A DNA stretch of 64,000 nt from Lentzea californiensis (lineage in GTDB: Bacteria; Actinomycetota; Actinomycetes; Mycobacteriales; Pseudonocardiaceae). The notes under the pieces were generated by a model. It was not told where the DNA came from, ran no database searches, and saw only the letters and a program-made list of their open reading frames with translations. Made by a program: the position numbers and the translations under genes. The first letter of the stretch is position 1, and every line of letters starts with the position of its first letter. This document shows positions 25,800 to 33,756 of the stretch, in pieces. The DNA is taken from the NCBI RefSeq assembly GCF_024648825.1, contig NZ_JANBBE010000012.1, positions 62,001 through 126,000 on the forward strand, read 5' to 3'.

Positions 25800-26315
25800 A
25801 TGCACAGCCGCGATCGGGAACGCACCCGCCGCCGGTTGCTGGACGCCGCGTTCGTCGAGTTCGCCGCCCACGGGATCGCCGGGGCGCGGATGGAACGCAT
25901 CGCCCGCATCGCCCGGTGCTCCGCGGGCCTCGCCTACAACTACTACGGCGGCAAGGACGAGCTGTTCGACGCCGTGCAGTCGGAGGTGGTGGGCGCGGCC
26001 ATGGTGGAGTTCGACGCCCGTGACCTGCCGGGGTACGCGGCCCGGTTGTACGACCTGCAGCACCGGCACCCGGAGTTCGCGCGGCTCGCGACCTGGCAGC
26101 GGCTGGAACGGCGCGGGTCGGTCAGCCGTGTGGCCGAGGTCGAGGCGATCCGGTCCGCGCAGGAGTCCGGGGTGGTGTCGGCGCGGTTCTCGGCGGAGCA
26201 CGTGTTGCAGCTGGTGCTGGCGGTGGCGTCGATGTGGTCCAACGGCACCGGCTCGGGTCACCTGGAGCGGCGGCGGTCCGTCGAGGAGGCCGTGCGGCGG
26301 CTGGTCGAGCCGTAG
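25800..26315 (+). CDS. TetR-family transcriptional regulator
   Basis: A 171-residue regulator with an N-terminal TetR helix-turn-helix: RTRRRLLDAAFVEFAAHG, then ARMERIARIARCSAGLAYNYYGGKDELF (first 55 residues together). The ligand domain is short for TetR (about 110 residues) but the family varies in length. It lies upstream of two glycosyltransferases in the same direction and probably represses one or both, although each has its own -10-like hexamer. Confidence 0.9.
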   Translation: MHSRDRERTRRRLLDAAFVEFAAHGIAGARMERIARIARCSAGLAYNYYGGKDELFDAVQSEVVGAAMVEFDARDLPGYAARLYDLQHRHPEFARLATWQRLERRGSVSRVAEVEAIRSAQESGVVSARFSAEHVLQLVLAVASMWSNGTGSGHLERRRSVEEAVRRLVEP

Positions 26316-26353
26316 GCCGGAGTCTGATATCCGAGGCACCGCGCGCATGCGGT

Positions 26354-26359
26354 TAACCT
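26354..26359 (+). promoter_or_regulatory. -10 element TAACCT for a leaderless transcript
   Basis: TAACCT ends 6 nt before ATG 26366; no Shine-Dalgarno sequence is present. Confidence 0.45.
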
Positions 26360-26365
26360 GGACCT

Positions 26366-27442
26366 ATGCGTGTTCTCGTGGTCTCCGCTCCCCTCCTGGG
26401 TCACGTCTTCCCGTTGATGCCGCTGGCCCTGGCACTGCGCGAGACGGGTCACGAGGTCGTCGTCGCGACGGGCGGTGAGGCGCTGCGGGTCCGCGACTCC
26501 GGTCTGCGGGTCGAGGACGTCGTGCCGGCCGGCCTCCGCTTCGGGCCGATGGCGCTGCGCATCATGCTCAGGCATCCGCTGGTGGCCAAGAGGGAGATGC
26601 GGGGCAGTGGCCGGCTCGACTTCGTGTCGCGGATGTTCGGCAGGGTCGGCGACGCGATGACCGAGCCGTTGCGGGCGTTCGCTCGCGAGTGGCGGCCGGA
26701 CGTCGTGGTGCACGAACCGCTTGCTGCCGCCGGGTCGGCGCTGGGGGTGCCGTCGATCGTCCACGACGTGTCGTTGTTCGACGGGCTGGTGCTGACGGAC
26801 GCGGTCGGTGCGCGGATGAAGTCCGAAGTGCGTTCTCCCGCAACGGTTCTGCGCACCGCGCCGCCGTCTCTCGCGGAGTTTCCCGGTGGGGAGCGGATGC
26901 GGTTCGTGCCGTACAGCGGCGACGGCGAGGTGCCGCAGTGGCTCGCGGAGCCGTCCGGCACGCCGCGCATCCTGGTCAGCCGCAGCACCGCGCCCGGTCC
27001 CGGTGCCGGGCGGATGATGGCGGCCGTGGTCAAGGCGGCCGGGCAGGTGGACGCCGAGTTCGTGCTGGTCCGCCCGGATCGCACCGACGGCCTGCCGGGC
27101 AACGTCCGGACGGTCGGGTGGGTGCCGATGCCGCGGGTGCTGCCGTTCTGCGACGGGATCGTGCACCACGGCGGGGCGGGCACGTTGCTCGGCTCGCTCG
27201 CGGCCGGGGTGCCCCAGCTGGTCGAGCCCGGGCCCGGCGACCGGACCGTGCACGCGACGGCGATCACCGGGCGCGGGGCCGGGTTGCGGGCCGAGCCGCG
27301 TGAGGTCACGGCGGCGCTGCTCACCCGGTTGATCGAGGACTCGAAGCTGCAGCGGGCCGCCGGCGAGGTGCGCGCCGAGATGGCGGCGATGCCCTCACCC
27401 CACGAGGTAGCTGAACGGTGGGAAAGTCTCCCCATGCAATAG
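26366..27442 (+). CDS. GT1-family glycosyltransferase
   Basis: A 358-residue GT-B enzyme. The N-terminal acceptor domain begins MRVLVVSAPLLGHVFPLMPLA; the C-terminal donor domain has VRTVGWVPMPRVLPFCDGIV, then HHGGAGTLLGSLAAGVPQLV, the nucleotide-sugar binding motif of macrolide- and flavonoid-type GT1 enzymes. It likely transfers a hexose or deoxyhexose from UDP or dTDP to a small acceptor, such as an antibiotic. At 358 residues it is somewhat shorter than the usual 390-420. No biosynthetic genes lie nearby. Confidence 0.9.
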   Translation: MRVLVVSAPLLGHVFPLMPLALALRETGHEVVVATGGEALRVRDSGLRVEDVVPAGLRFGPMALRIMLRHPLVAKREMRGSGRLDFVSRMFGRVGDAMTEPLRAFAREWRPDVVVHEPLAAAGSALGVPSIVHDVSLFDGLVLTDAVGARMKSEVRSPATVLRTAPPSLAEFPGGERMRFVPYSGDGEVPQWLAEPSGTPRILVSRSTAPGPGAGRMMAAVVKAAGQVDAEFVLVRPDRTDGLPGNVRTVGWVPMPRVLPFCDGIVHHGGAGTLLGSLAAGVPQLVEPGPGDRTVHATAITGRGAGLRAEPREVTAALLTRLIEDSKLQRAAGEVRAEMAAMPSPHEVAERWESLPMQ

Positions 27443-27451
27443 AACAACACC

Positions 27452-27457
27452 TAATCT
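27452..27457 (+). promoter_or_regulatory. -10 element TAATCT for a leaderless transcript
   Basis: TAATCT ends 6 nt before GTG 27464; no Shine-Dalgarno sequence is present. Confidence 0.45.
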
Positions 27458-27463
27458 GACCGG

Positions 27464-28609
27464 GTGCGCATTCTCTTCTCGAGCTTAGGCTCGCACGGAC
27501 ACGTTTACCCGATACTTCCGCTCGCGATCGCCGCGCGAGCGCAAGGACATGACGTTCTCTACGCCGTCGACTCGGGATTCCACGCGACCGTGGAAAAGCT
27601 CGGGTTCACGGTGGTCGACGCGGGCATCAGCATCTGGGACGCGTTCCGCCAGGCGAACGCGCTGCACGGCACGGCCGAGTTCCGCCGGGACATGCTGCGG
27701 CAGACCGCCGTGGACGCCTTCGGGTCCGTGCTGCCCAGGGCCTTCGTGAACGATCTGGAACCGGTGCTCGAGCGGGACAAACCCGACCTGGTCGTCTTCG
27801 AGCTCATCAACCCCGGTGCGGGCCTCGCCGCCCTGCGCGCCGGGATTCCGGCGGTCTGCCACGGATTCGGCAAGATGGACGAGAACCTCATTCCGGAGGC
27901 GATGAGCAACCTCCTCCTGGAGTACGTCGCCGAACTCGGTATCACCTTGCCGAATGGGCACCATTACGGACTCGGATCGACTTATCTCGACGTCTTCCCG
28001 CCTTCTTTACAGGATCTTGACCATCTCGCGAGCGTGGATCGAATTCCGATGCGGCCGGTTCCGTTCGCCGAACCGGGCGATTTGCCCGATTGGGTCGTCG
28101 AGCACGAGAGGCCGCTGGTCTACCTGACGTTCGGCACCGCGTTCTCGAACCCGGACGTGCTGCGCACCGCGATCGCCGGGCTGTCCGGTGTCGACGCCGA
28201 GGTGCTGGTCGCGACCGGGCCGCAGGTCGACCCGTCCGTGCTGACCGACGTGCCGGCCAACGTGCACGTGCTCCCGTGGGTGCCCCAGGCGGATCTGCTC
28301 GCGCACGCAGATCTCGTCGTGCACCACGGTGGCGCCGGCACCACGGTCGCCGCGATGACGCGCGGCCTGCCGCAGCTCGTGCTGCCGCAGGGTGCCGACC
28401 AGTTCCGCAACGCCGAGATCGTCACGGACACCGGCCTGGGCGCCCAGCTCGTGGGCGAGGACTTCACGGCGGACGCGGCGCAGGAGGTGGCGAGGAAGTT
28501 GTTGCGGGACAACGACGTGCGAGCCGCGAACGCCGGTATCGCGGCGGAGATCGCCGCCATGCCGTCCCCGGACGACGTGGTGCCGAAGCTGGTCGAGCTG
28601 GCCGGCTGA
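27464..28609 (+). CDS. GT1-family glycosyltransferase
   Basis: A 381-residue GT-B enzyme starting MRILFSSLGSHGHVYPILPLA, with donor motif VHVLPWVPQADLLAHADLVV followed by HHGGAGTTVAAMTRGLPQLVLPQGADQ. The D-Q pair after LPQG is the sugar-binding position of GT1 enzymes. It is a diverged relative of the preceding glycosyltransferase, sharing the C-terminal IAAMPSPDDV/MAAMPSPHEV ending, so the pair arose by duplication. Likely roles are macrolide inactivation or decoration of a small molecule. Confidence 0.92.
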   Translation: MRILFSSLGSHGHVYPILPLAIAARAQGHDVLYAVDSGFHATVEKLGFTVVDAGISIWDAFRQANALHGTAEFRRDMLRQTAVDAFGSVLPRAFVNDLEPVLERDKPDLVVFELINPGAGLAALRAGIPAVCHGFGKMDENLIPEAMSNLLLEYVAELGITLPNGHHYGLGSTYLDVFPPSLQDLDHLASVDRIPMRPVPFAEPGDLPDWVVEHERPLVYLTFGTAFSNPDVLRTAIAGLSGVDAEVLVATGPQVDPSVLTDVPANVHVLPWVPQADLLAHADLVVHHGGAGTTVAAMTRGLPQLVLPQGADQFRNAEIVTDTGLGAQLVGEDFTADAAQEVARKLLRDNDVRAANAGIAAEIAAMPSPDDVVPKLVELAG

Positions 28610-28628
28610 AGACGTGCGGACCGGCGGC

Positions 28629-28651
28629 TAGGCCCTGCAGGACAGGGCCTA
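28629..28651. terminator. Bidirectional hairpin terminator
   Basis: TAGGCCCTG and CAGGGCCTA form a perfect 9-bp stem with a 5-nt loop between the convergent glycosyltransferase and STAS genes; the STAS stop codon lies within its right arm. Confidence 0.7.
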
Positions 28652-29032
28652 CTCGCTGGGCACCGGTTTCAACGCCGAGACCGCCTCTTCGACGGAGTCG
28701 TGCAGCGAGAGGACGTCGGCGACACCCGTGACCTGGAGCGGCCTGCGGACGGCGCGCTGCGGGGCGACGATGTGGAGCTTCTTGCCGTTCTCCTCGGCCA
28801 GTTCGTGGGCCGAGATCAACGTCGAGATGCCGGTGGAGCCGAAGAAGCTGACCAGCGTGAGATCGGCGATCAGAGCGGGGCCCGCGGAGACGAACCCGAG
28901 GCGAACGGCGTCCAGCACGTCGTCGGCGGTGTCGACGTCGATCTCACCTTCGACCGCGACGACCACCAGCCCGGCCACCTCGGCGGCACGGACTGTCAGC
29001 AGCGGTGATTCCCTGAACTGTTCTTCGTTCAC
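28649..29032 (-). CDS. STAS-domain anti-anti-sigma factor
   Basis: A 127-residue single-domain STAS protein. VVVAVEGEIDVDTADDVLDAV leads into LIADLTLVSFFGSTGISTLI, where the serine in GSTG is the phosphorylation site used by SpoIIAA/RsbV proteins. When unphosphorylated, such proteins sequester an HATPase anti-sigma kinase; a candidate kinase lies at 30542-30964. GTG 29032 has GGGGAG upstream at good spacing; ATG 29059 is the alternative. Confidence 0.88.
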   Translation of the reverse strand: MNEEQFRESPLLTVRAAEVAGLVVVAVEGEIDVDTADDVLDAVRLGFVSAGPALIADLTLVSFFGSTGISTLISAHELAEENGKKLHIVAPQRAVRRPLQVTGVADVLSLHDSVEEAVSALKPVPSE

Positions 29033-29134
29033 CAGCACTCCCCGGTGGCCGAAGCGCATGAGACTCTGACTCCGAGCACGCTGCTGAACCCGGCTACATC
29101 CCCGACGTTACGGCCGTTGCTTCCCCACCACAAC

Positions 29135-29503
29135 CTACCCGCCCGCCAACCTCCGGACGGCGGCGACCAGTTCGGTGTTGCGCACCCCCTTGGCCAGGTA
29201 GTCGGTGACGCCGGCTCGTCGCATGTCGTCGACGGCGCCCGCGTCGCTGTACGCGGAGAACGCCAGTATCCGGGTTCCGGGCGCACGCCGCAGGATCTGG
29301 GCGGCCGCGTGCGAGCCACCCCCGAACGGCATCCGCACGTCGAGCACGACCACCGCCGGCGAGTGCCGTCCGGCCAGCTCGACGGCCTCGCGGGCGTCCG
29401 CGGCGACCGCCACCACCTCGAGGTCCGGCTCGTCGTCGAGCACGTCGCGCAGGACGTCCCTGATCAGGGGGTCGTCGTCGGCGATGAGCACGCGGACGAT
29501 CAT
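29135..29503 (-). CDS. Stand-alone receiver-domain response regulator
   Basis: A 122-residue CheY-like receiver with the acidic pocket DDD (9-11 region), phosphoacceptor VVVLDVRMPFGG and the conserved lysine in YLAKG. There is no output domain, so it must act by protein contact. Its ATG overlaps the stop of the PAS-histidine kinase gene by 4 nt (ATGA), making the kinase its obvious partner. Confidence 0.88.
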   Translation of the reverse strand: MIVRVLIADDDPLIRDVLRDVLDDEPDLEVVAVAADAREAVELAGRHSPAVVVLDVRMPFGGGSHAAAQILRRAPGTRILAFSAYSDAGAVDDMRRAGVTDYLAKGVRNTELVAAVRRLAGG

Positions 29504-30525
29504 GACCGCACGTCCGGGAGCCAGAACTCGACGACGGTGCCCCCGCTCTCCCGCCCGAGCACGGTGCACCAGCCGCCGGCGGACTCCGCCCGTTCCCGCA
29601 TCTCGATCAGCCCGAAGTGACCCGCGTCCGGGTCGAGGTCGGGCAGCCCGACGCCGTCGTCCACCACCCGCACCAGGAAGCCGCGGTCCGCGGTGGACAG
29701 TTCGAGCAGGACGGACGAGGCGCGCGCGTGCTTGCGGACGTTGGTGAGCGCCTCCTGGCAGATGCGGAAGATCGTGATGGCCGCGTCGGCCCCAGGCTCC
29801 CGTTCGAGCGCGTAGCGGATCTCCGCCGCCGTGGAGGTGTCGGCCAGGTACACGGCCAGCGAGTCCCGCAGCCCGTGGCGCTCGATGCCGGGCGGGCGAA
29901 CGCGGAACACCAGGTTGCGCAGCCTGCTGATGGAGGCGCGGACCGCGCCGTCGAGCTGGTCCACGGTCGCCCGGTGCTCGGCGGGCAGCTTGCCGGCGAG
30001 CAGTTGCAGTCGCATGTCGACCGCGACCATGGCCTGGATCGTGTCGTCGTGCACGTCCCAGGCGATGCGCTGCCGTTCCCGTTCCTGCGCCTCGACGAGG
30101 TGGGCGAGCAGCCGGCGCCGGTCGGTGAGCTGCTGCTCGGCACGCCGCCGTTCGGTCATGTCGCGGGTGACCTTGCCGAACCCCCGCAGCTCACCGCTGT
30201 CGTCGTAGAGCGCGGTGATGATCACGTTCGCCCAGAACCGGGTGCCGTCGCTGCGCACCCGCCAGCCCTCGTCCTCGATCGCGCCCTCGGCCCTCGCGGT
30301 CCGCAGCTCCCACTCGGGCTTGCCGGACCGGACGTCCTCCGGCGGGTAGAACACCGAGAAGTGCCGTCCGATGATCTCCTCGGCGGCGTAGCCCTTGATG
30401 CGCGCGGCTCCGGCGTTCCAGCTCACGATGTGGCCGCCGGGGTCGAGCGCGAAGATCGCGTAGTCGCGGACGCCCTGCACGAGCAGCCGGAAGAGGTCGT
30501 TGTCTCGCGAGGCGTCCGGGTGCAC
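29500..30525 (-). CDS. PAS-domain sensor histidine kinase (NarL/DesK type)
   Basis: A 341-residue soluble kinase. A PAS domain (about 12-130; VRDYAIFALDPGGHIVSWNAG, then YPPED and GTRFWANVIITAL) precedes a HisKA_3-like dimerisation helix with the phosphoacceptor motif DVHDDTIQAM near 157-166. An HATPase domain follows, with FRICQEALTNVRKHA (N box) and VVDDGVGLPD (G1 box). No membrane segment, so the signal is cytosolic. It is coupled to the receiver gene at 29135-29503 and lies 16 nt after the HATPase gene. Confidence 0.9.
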   Translation of the reverse strand: MHPDASRDNDLFRLLVQGVRDYAIFALDPGGHIVSWNAGAARIKGYAAEEIIGRHFSVFYPPEDVRSGKPEWELRTARAEGAIEDEGWRVRSDGTRFWANVIITALYDDSGELRGFGKVTRDMTERRRAEQQLTDRRRLLAHLVEAQERERQRIAWDVHDDTIQAMVAVDMRLQLLAGKLPAEHRATVDQLDGAVRASISRLRNLVFRVRPPGIERHGLRDSLAVYLADTSTAAEIRYALEREPGADAAITIFRICQEALTNVRKHARASSVLLELSTADRGFLVRVVDDGVGLPDLDPDAGHFGLIEMRERAESAGGWCTVLGRESGGTVVEFWLPDVRS

Positions 30526-30541
30526 GGGCTCATCATCGCGG

Positions 30542-30964
30542 CTAGGCCGTCAGCTCACACCAGACGATTTTCCGGCCGGCTCGTTCCGTGACGCCCCAGC
30601 TCTCACCGAGGACGGCGACGAGTTGGAGGCCCCTGCTGGGCGCACGTGGTCCAGCAGGGTCGGCCGCGTCATCCACGACCTCGACCAGCACCTGCTCCTC
30701 GCCACCGAAGATGCGCACGACGGGGTGGCCGCTGCCGTGGCAGACCGCGTTGGTCGTGAGCTCGTTGACGACCAGGACGACGTCCTCGTGATGGCCTCGG
30801 TAACCACACCTCTGCGCCGCCCGGCGGGCGAAGTCGCGGGCGAGCGCCACGCCACCGCGCCGGTCGTTCTCCGGCAGGGAGAACACGGCTTGGACGAGCG
30901 AGTTCGTGGCCACGGACCCACACTGCACCTGCGGCAGCGTTTCGCGCAGACGCAACCAACCCAT
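30542..30964 (-). CDS. HATPase-type anti-sigma kinase / RsbW-like ATP-binding protein
   Basis: A 140-residue single HATPase_c-like domain: DVVLVVNELTTNAVCHGSG (N box), VEVVDDAADPAGPRAPSRGLQL (G1/G2 boxes, 2 parts), as in the SpoIIAB/RsbW serine kinases widespread in actinomycetes. It is a candidate partner of the STAS protein at 28649-29032. ATG 30964 lies 20 nt after the stop of the response-regulator gene; an alternative internal GTG exists. Confidence 0.82.
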   Translation of the reverse strand: MGWLRLRETLPQVQCGSVATNSLVQAVFSLPENDRRGGVALARDFARRAAQRCGYRGHHEDVVLVVNELTTNAVCHGSGHPVVRIFGGEEQVLVEVVDDAADPAGPRAPSRGLQLVAVLGESWGVTERAGRKIVWCELTA

Positions 30965-30983
30965 GCCGTCTGGTGCGTCTGCA

Positions 30984-31604
30984 TCAGTCGAGCAGGCCCT
31001 CGCGGCGGGCGATGGACACCGCTTCGAGCTTCGAGCTCGCGCCGAGCTTGTCGAGCACGTGCTGCACGTGGTTGCGCGCGGTGTTACGAGCCACACCGAG
31101 CCGCGCCGAGATCTGGTCGGTACCGGCACCGTCCGCGAGCAGCGCCAACGTCTCCCGCTCGCGCACGGTGAGCGTGGCGCCGGTGACGCCGACGCGGCCG
31201 GTCAGCCGGTCGAGCACACCCGCGAGCAGCTTCGGGTCGAACACGACCTCGCCCGCCGCGACCCTGCGGACGGCCTCGACCAGCTCGTCCAGCCTCGCCG
31301 ACTTGAGGATCAGACCCGCACCGCCGGCCTCGGCGACGCGCGCGGCGACCGACGCCGTGGCCTCCCCGGTCAGCACCAGCACCCTGGCGCCGAGCCCGAC
31401 GAACTCACCGATCAACGAGGTGCCGTCGCCGTCCGGCAGTCTGCGGTCGAGCAGGACGACGTCGGGCTCACCTCGGCTCGCCTCCGCGAGTGCGGCCGCG
31501 ACGGTGGACGCGCGGGCGATCACCTCGATCCCCGCGCGTTCCAGGGCCAGGCCGATCGCCTCGGCGACCATGTCGTGGTCCTCCACGAGAACCACTCGGG
31601 TCAT
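30984..31604 (-). CDS. NarL/LuxR-family response regulator
   Basis: A 206-residue two-domain regulator: receiver (MTRVVLVEDHDMVAEAIG, phosphoacceptor VVLLDRRLPDGDG) and a C-terminal LuxR helix-turn-helix (LTVRERETLALLADGAGTDQ, then ARNTARNHVQHVLDKLGA). A PAS-kinase of the matching NarL type is two genes downstream. A TAGGCT hexamer lies 7 nt before the ATG, over the stop of the FAD oxidase gene, so it may have its own leaderless promoter. Confidence 0.92.
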   Translation of the reverse strand: MTRVVLVEDHDMVAEAIGLALERAGIEVIARASTVAAALAEASRGEPDVVLLDRRLPDGDGTSLIGEFVGLGARVLVLTGEATASVAARVAEAGGAGLILKSARLDELVEAVRRVAAGEVVFDPKLLAGVLDRLTGRVGVTGATLTVRERETLALLADGAGTDQISARLGVARNTARNHVQHVLDKLGASSKLEAVSIARREGLLD

Positions 31605-31609
31605 GCGAG

Positions 31610-32605
31610 TCAGCCTACGGCGTACCGGAAGTTCCGCGACCGTCCGACCACGAACGACCGCACCTGGTCGAACACCTCTTCGTGCTGCTCCCCGACACCC
31701 GACTGCGGGGAGATGAGCTTGATCAGGTGGGTGGCTCCGGTACCCAGGGCACCGCCGAGCGGGAGCACTCCGAGGAAGATCTCGGCGCTGGAGTTCGCGG
31801 CCGTCTCCCGGGCTCGCTGGAGGGCTTCCAGCGGCAGGTCCTCCACCAGGACGTTGTCGCCCTGGTAGGCGTGCGGGGGCAGTGGCCTGCCGACGGCCTG
31901 GGAGAACGGCTTCACGCCGAACTCCTCCTTCACCGTGGGAGCGACATGCAGATGGCCGATGTCGAACGGCTTGGTGCTCGCGAAGGTGATGCGCACGACG
32001 TCGCCGAGGGTGGTGAGCGCCGGTGTGACGTGGTCCGGCAGGTCCCAGCCGTGGAACGCCTCGAAGACCGCTTCGGCGTGCCGGGCCTCGAAGAACATCT
32101 CGCCCGCGTGGACCTCGGTGACGGGCAGGAGCTCGAACTCCAGCGCGGTGACGACGTCCCCGGCCTTCTCGGTCGCGCGGACGCGATCACTCGCGAAACC
32201 GAACTCCCGCGCCAGCACGCCGTACCCGCCGCCGAGCGTGTAGCCGACGACGCCGACGTCACTGGCGTCGCCGCTGAGCGGGGCGAGGCCGTGTCCGGCC
32301 GCCTTCTCGATCACCTGCTGCCACACGGCGCCGGCTTCGGCCCTCGCGGTACCGGTCGCGGGGTCGATCCGGACGTCGTTCATGCGCTTGGTGGAGATCA
32401 GGACGCCGGTGGTCGCCGTGGTGAGGCCGTGGCCGGTGGCCTGGACCGCGTACTCGTGGCCGTGGTTCTCGGCGTACCGGAGGGCTTCTTCGACGTCTTG
32501 CGCGGTCTCCACGGCGAAGACCACCTGGGGCTCGTGGCGCAGTCCGGTCTGGAAACCGCTGCGTTCCTCGTCGTAACCGGTGTCTCCGGGGTAGAAGATC
32601 TGCAT
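31610..32605 (-). CDS. FAD-linked oxidase (BBE-like) with apparent internal deletion
   Basis: A 331-residue PCMH-type flavoprotein: VVFAVETAQDVEEALRYA, QATGHGLTTAT, GVVGYTLGGGYGVLAREFGF and a C-terminal substrate domain. In this family GFASDRV is normally followed by about 35 residues ending in a GGGGNFGVVT segment that contacts FAD. Here ASDRVRATEK runs directly into AGDVVTALEFELL, so that stretch is missing in frame. FAD binding may be impaired. Usual length is 440-470 residues. ATG 32605 was used; GTG 32629 is possible. Divergent from a frameshifted LysR gene. Confidence 0.75.
   Translation of the reverse strand: MQIFYPGDTGYDEERSGFQTGLRHEPQVVFAVETAQDVEEALRYAENHGHEYAVQATGHGLTTATTGVLISTKRMNDVRIDPATGTARAEAGAVWQQVIEKAAGHGLAPLSGDASDVGVVGYTLGGGYGVLAREFGFASDRVRATEKAGDVVTALEFELLPVTEVHAGEMFFEARHAEAVFEAFHGWDLPDHVTPALTTLGDVVRITFASTKPFDIGHLHVAPTVKEEFGVKPFSQAVGRPLPPHAYQGDNVLVEDLPLEALQRARETAANSSAEIFLGVLPLGGALGTGATHLIKLISPQSGVGEQHEEVFDQVRSFVVGRSRNFRYAVG
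31612..31617 (-). promoter_or_regulatory. -10 element TAGGCT for a leaderless transcript
   Basis: Read on the minus strand, TAGGCT ends 7 nt before ATG 31604 and overlaps the end of the upstream FAD oxidase gene. Confidence 0.35.
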
Positions 32606-32661
32606 ATCTTCAGCGTCTCTGGCCTGCACCTATATGTCCAACATCTAGCTGTACTGCTTCC

Positions 32662-32677
32662 TATAATCATCAGTTAT
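32662..32677 (+). promoter_or_regulatory. Consensus -10 TATAAT overlapping a LysR box
   Basis: TATAAT (32662-32667) lies 8 nt before the LysR ATG. ATAA-N7-TTAT (32663-32677) fits the T-N11-A LysR motif and overlaps both the -10 and the start codon, consistent with autorepression of a leaderless transcript. Confidence 0.5.
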
Positions 32678-33546
32678 GGAGCTTCGCCAGCTTGAGTACT
32701 TCGTCGCGGTCGCGGAATCGGGCTCGTTCACGCGGGCGGCGGAACGGGTCCACGTCGCCCAGCCGGGGGTCAGCGCGCAGGTCCGTCGGCTCGAACGCGA
32801 ACTCGGGCACGCCCTGCTGGACCGGTCGGGCCGCACGGTCACGCTGACCGACGTGGGCGCGGCGGTGCTGCCGCTCGTCCGGGCCGCGCTGGGGTCGGTG
32901 GAGTCGGCGCGGCGGACCGTGGAGGAGATGGCCGGGCTGGTGCGCGGGGCCGTGCGCGTCGGGATGGTCGTGTCGTGCGGGATCATGGACCTCCCCGAGC
33001 TGCTGTCGGAGTTCCACTCGTCCTACCCGGCTGTCGAGATCACGTTGTCGGAGGCCGACTCCGACGAGCTGATCTCGTCCCTTGTGGACGGAAGGCTGGA
33101 CTTCGCACTGGTCGGTTACACGGGTGCGGAGCCGGAGGGGTTGTCCGTCCGGGTACTGGCCGACGAGCCGCTCGTGGCCGCAGTCGCTGCCTCGGATCCC
33201 TGGTACGGCAGGGAGTCCGTTCCGCTGGACGAACTGCTGGAGCGCGGGTTGATCAGCCTGCCGCCCGGGGACGGGGTTGCGCGGGGCGCTGGACGCCGCC
33301 TGCGGTGCGCGCCGGCCGCGGATCGCGTTCGAGGCGTCCGCGCCGCCGATGGTGATCACGCTGGCGAAGCGCGGGCTCGGGCCGGCGATCCTGGCGGCGT
33401 CGATGGTCTCCGGCCTGCACGCCGTGCGGATCACCGATCCCGCACCGCACAGCAGGCTCGCGTTCGCGTGGCGTGCGGACGGTCCGCACAGTCCCGCCGC
33501 ACGGGCGTTGATCGGGCTTGTGGAAAACCGCGTGACAACGAACTAG
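32676..33546 (+). pseudogene. LysR-family regulator with a frameshift
   Basis: The first frame encodes a LysR winged helix (MELRQLEYFVAVAESGSF..., residues 1-60) and most of the effector domain up to LISLPPG. At GGGG 33267-33270 the frame changes: removing one G restores LPPGTGLRGALDAACG, and the sequence continues normally to ...LIGLVENRVTTN, stopping at 33546. Without the correction the original frame runs to 33584 in non-LysR sequence. This is either a true +1 frameshift in a homopolymer or a sequencing error. The intact protein would be about 289 residues and would be expected to control the divergent FAD oxidase. Confidence 0.85.
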
Positions 33547-33567
33547 CGGCCCTGTCACGATCACCGC

Positions 33568-33660
33568 ATGTTCCTGACGGCTGAGCACAACACGTTCGCA
33601 GGTGTTCCTGCGGACGCGCTCGCCGTTGCCCTGGCACAGCTGGCCGGCGCCCGACTCTGA
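33568..33660 (+). CDS. Short open frame ahead of the EF-Tu paralogue (possible leader peptide)
   Basis: A 30-residue frame (ATG 33568, TGA 33658-33660; begins MFLTAEHNTF) ends 6 nt before a pair of competing hairpins in the 5' region of the EF-Tu gene. No Shine-Dalgarno is obvious. It could be a regulatory leader peptide or the remnant of a lost gene; coding potential alone cannot settle this. Confidence 0.3.
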   Translation: MFLTAEHNTFAGVPADALAVALAQLAGARL

Positions 33661-33665
33661 CCCTT

Positions 33666-33730
33666 CTCCAGTCCATCCTTCAGGACCACTGGAGGAGGGT
33701 GGTAGCGGTCCATCGGTTCTGAACCTCCAG
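33666..33730 (+). promoter_or_regulatory. Mutually exclusive hairpins in the EF-Tu paralogue leader
   Basis: ACTGGAGG (33688-33695) can pair with CTCCAGT upstream (33666-33672, with an inner TCC/GGA stem) or with CCTCCAG downstream (33724-33730), but not both. A small GGTTCTGAACC hairpin lies between. This is the layout of attenuation or a translational switch 27 nt before the EF-Tu start codon. The sequence is seen; its function is inference. Confidence 0.4.
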
Positions 33731-33756
33731 CTGTGACTCCTGAGGGACATAGGGCA

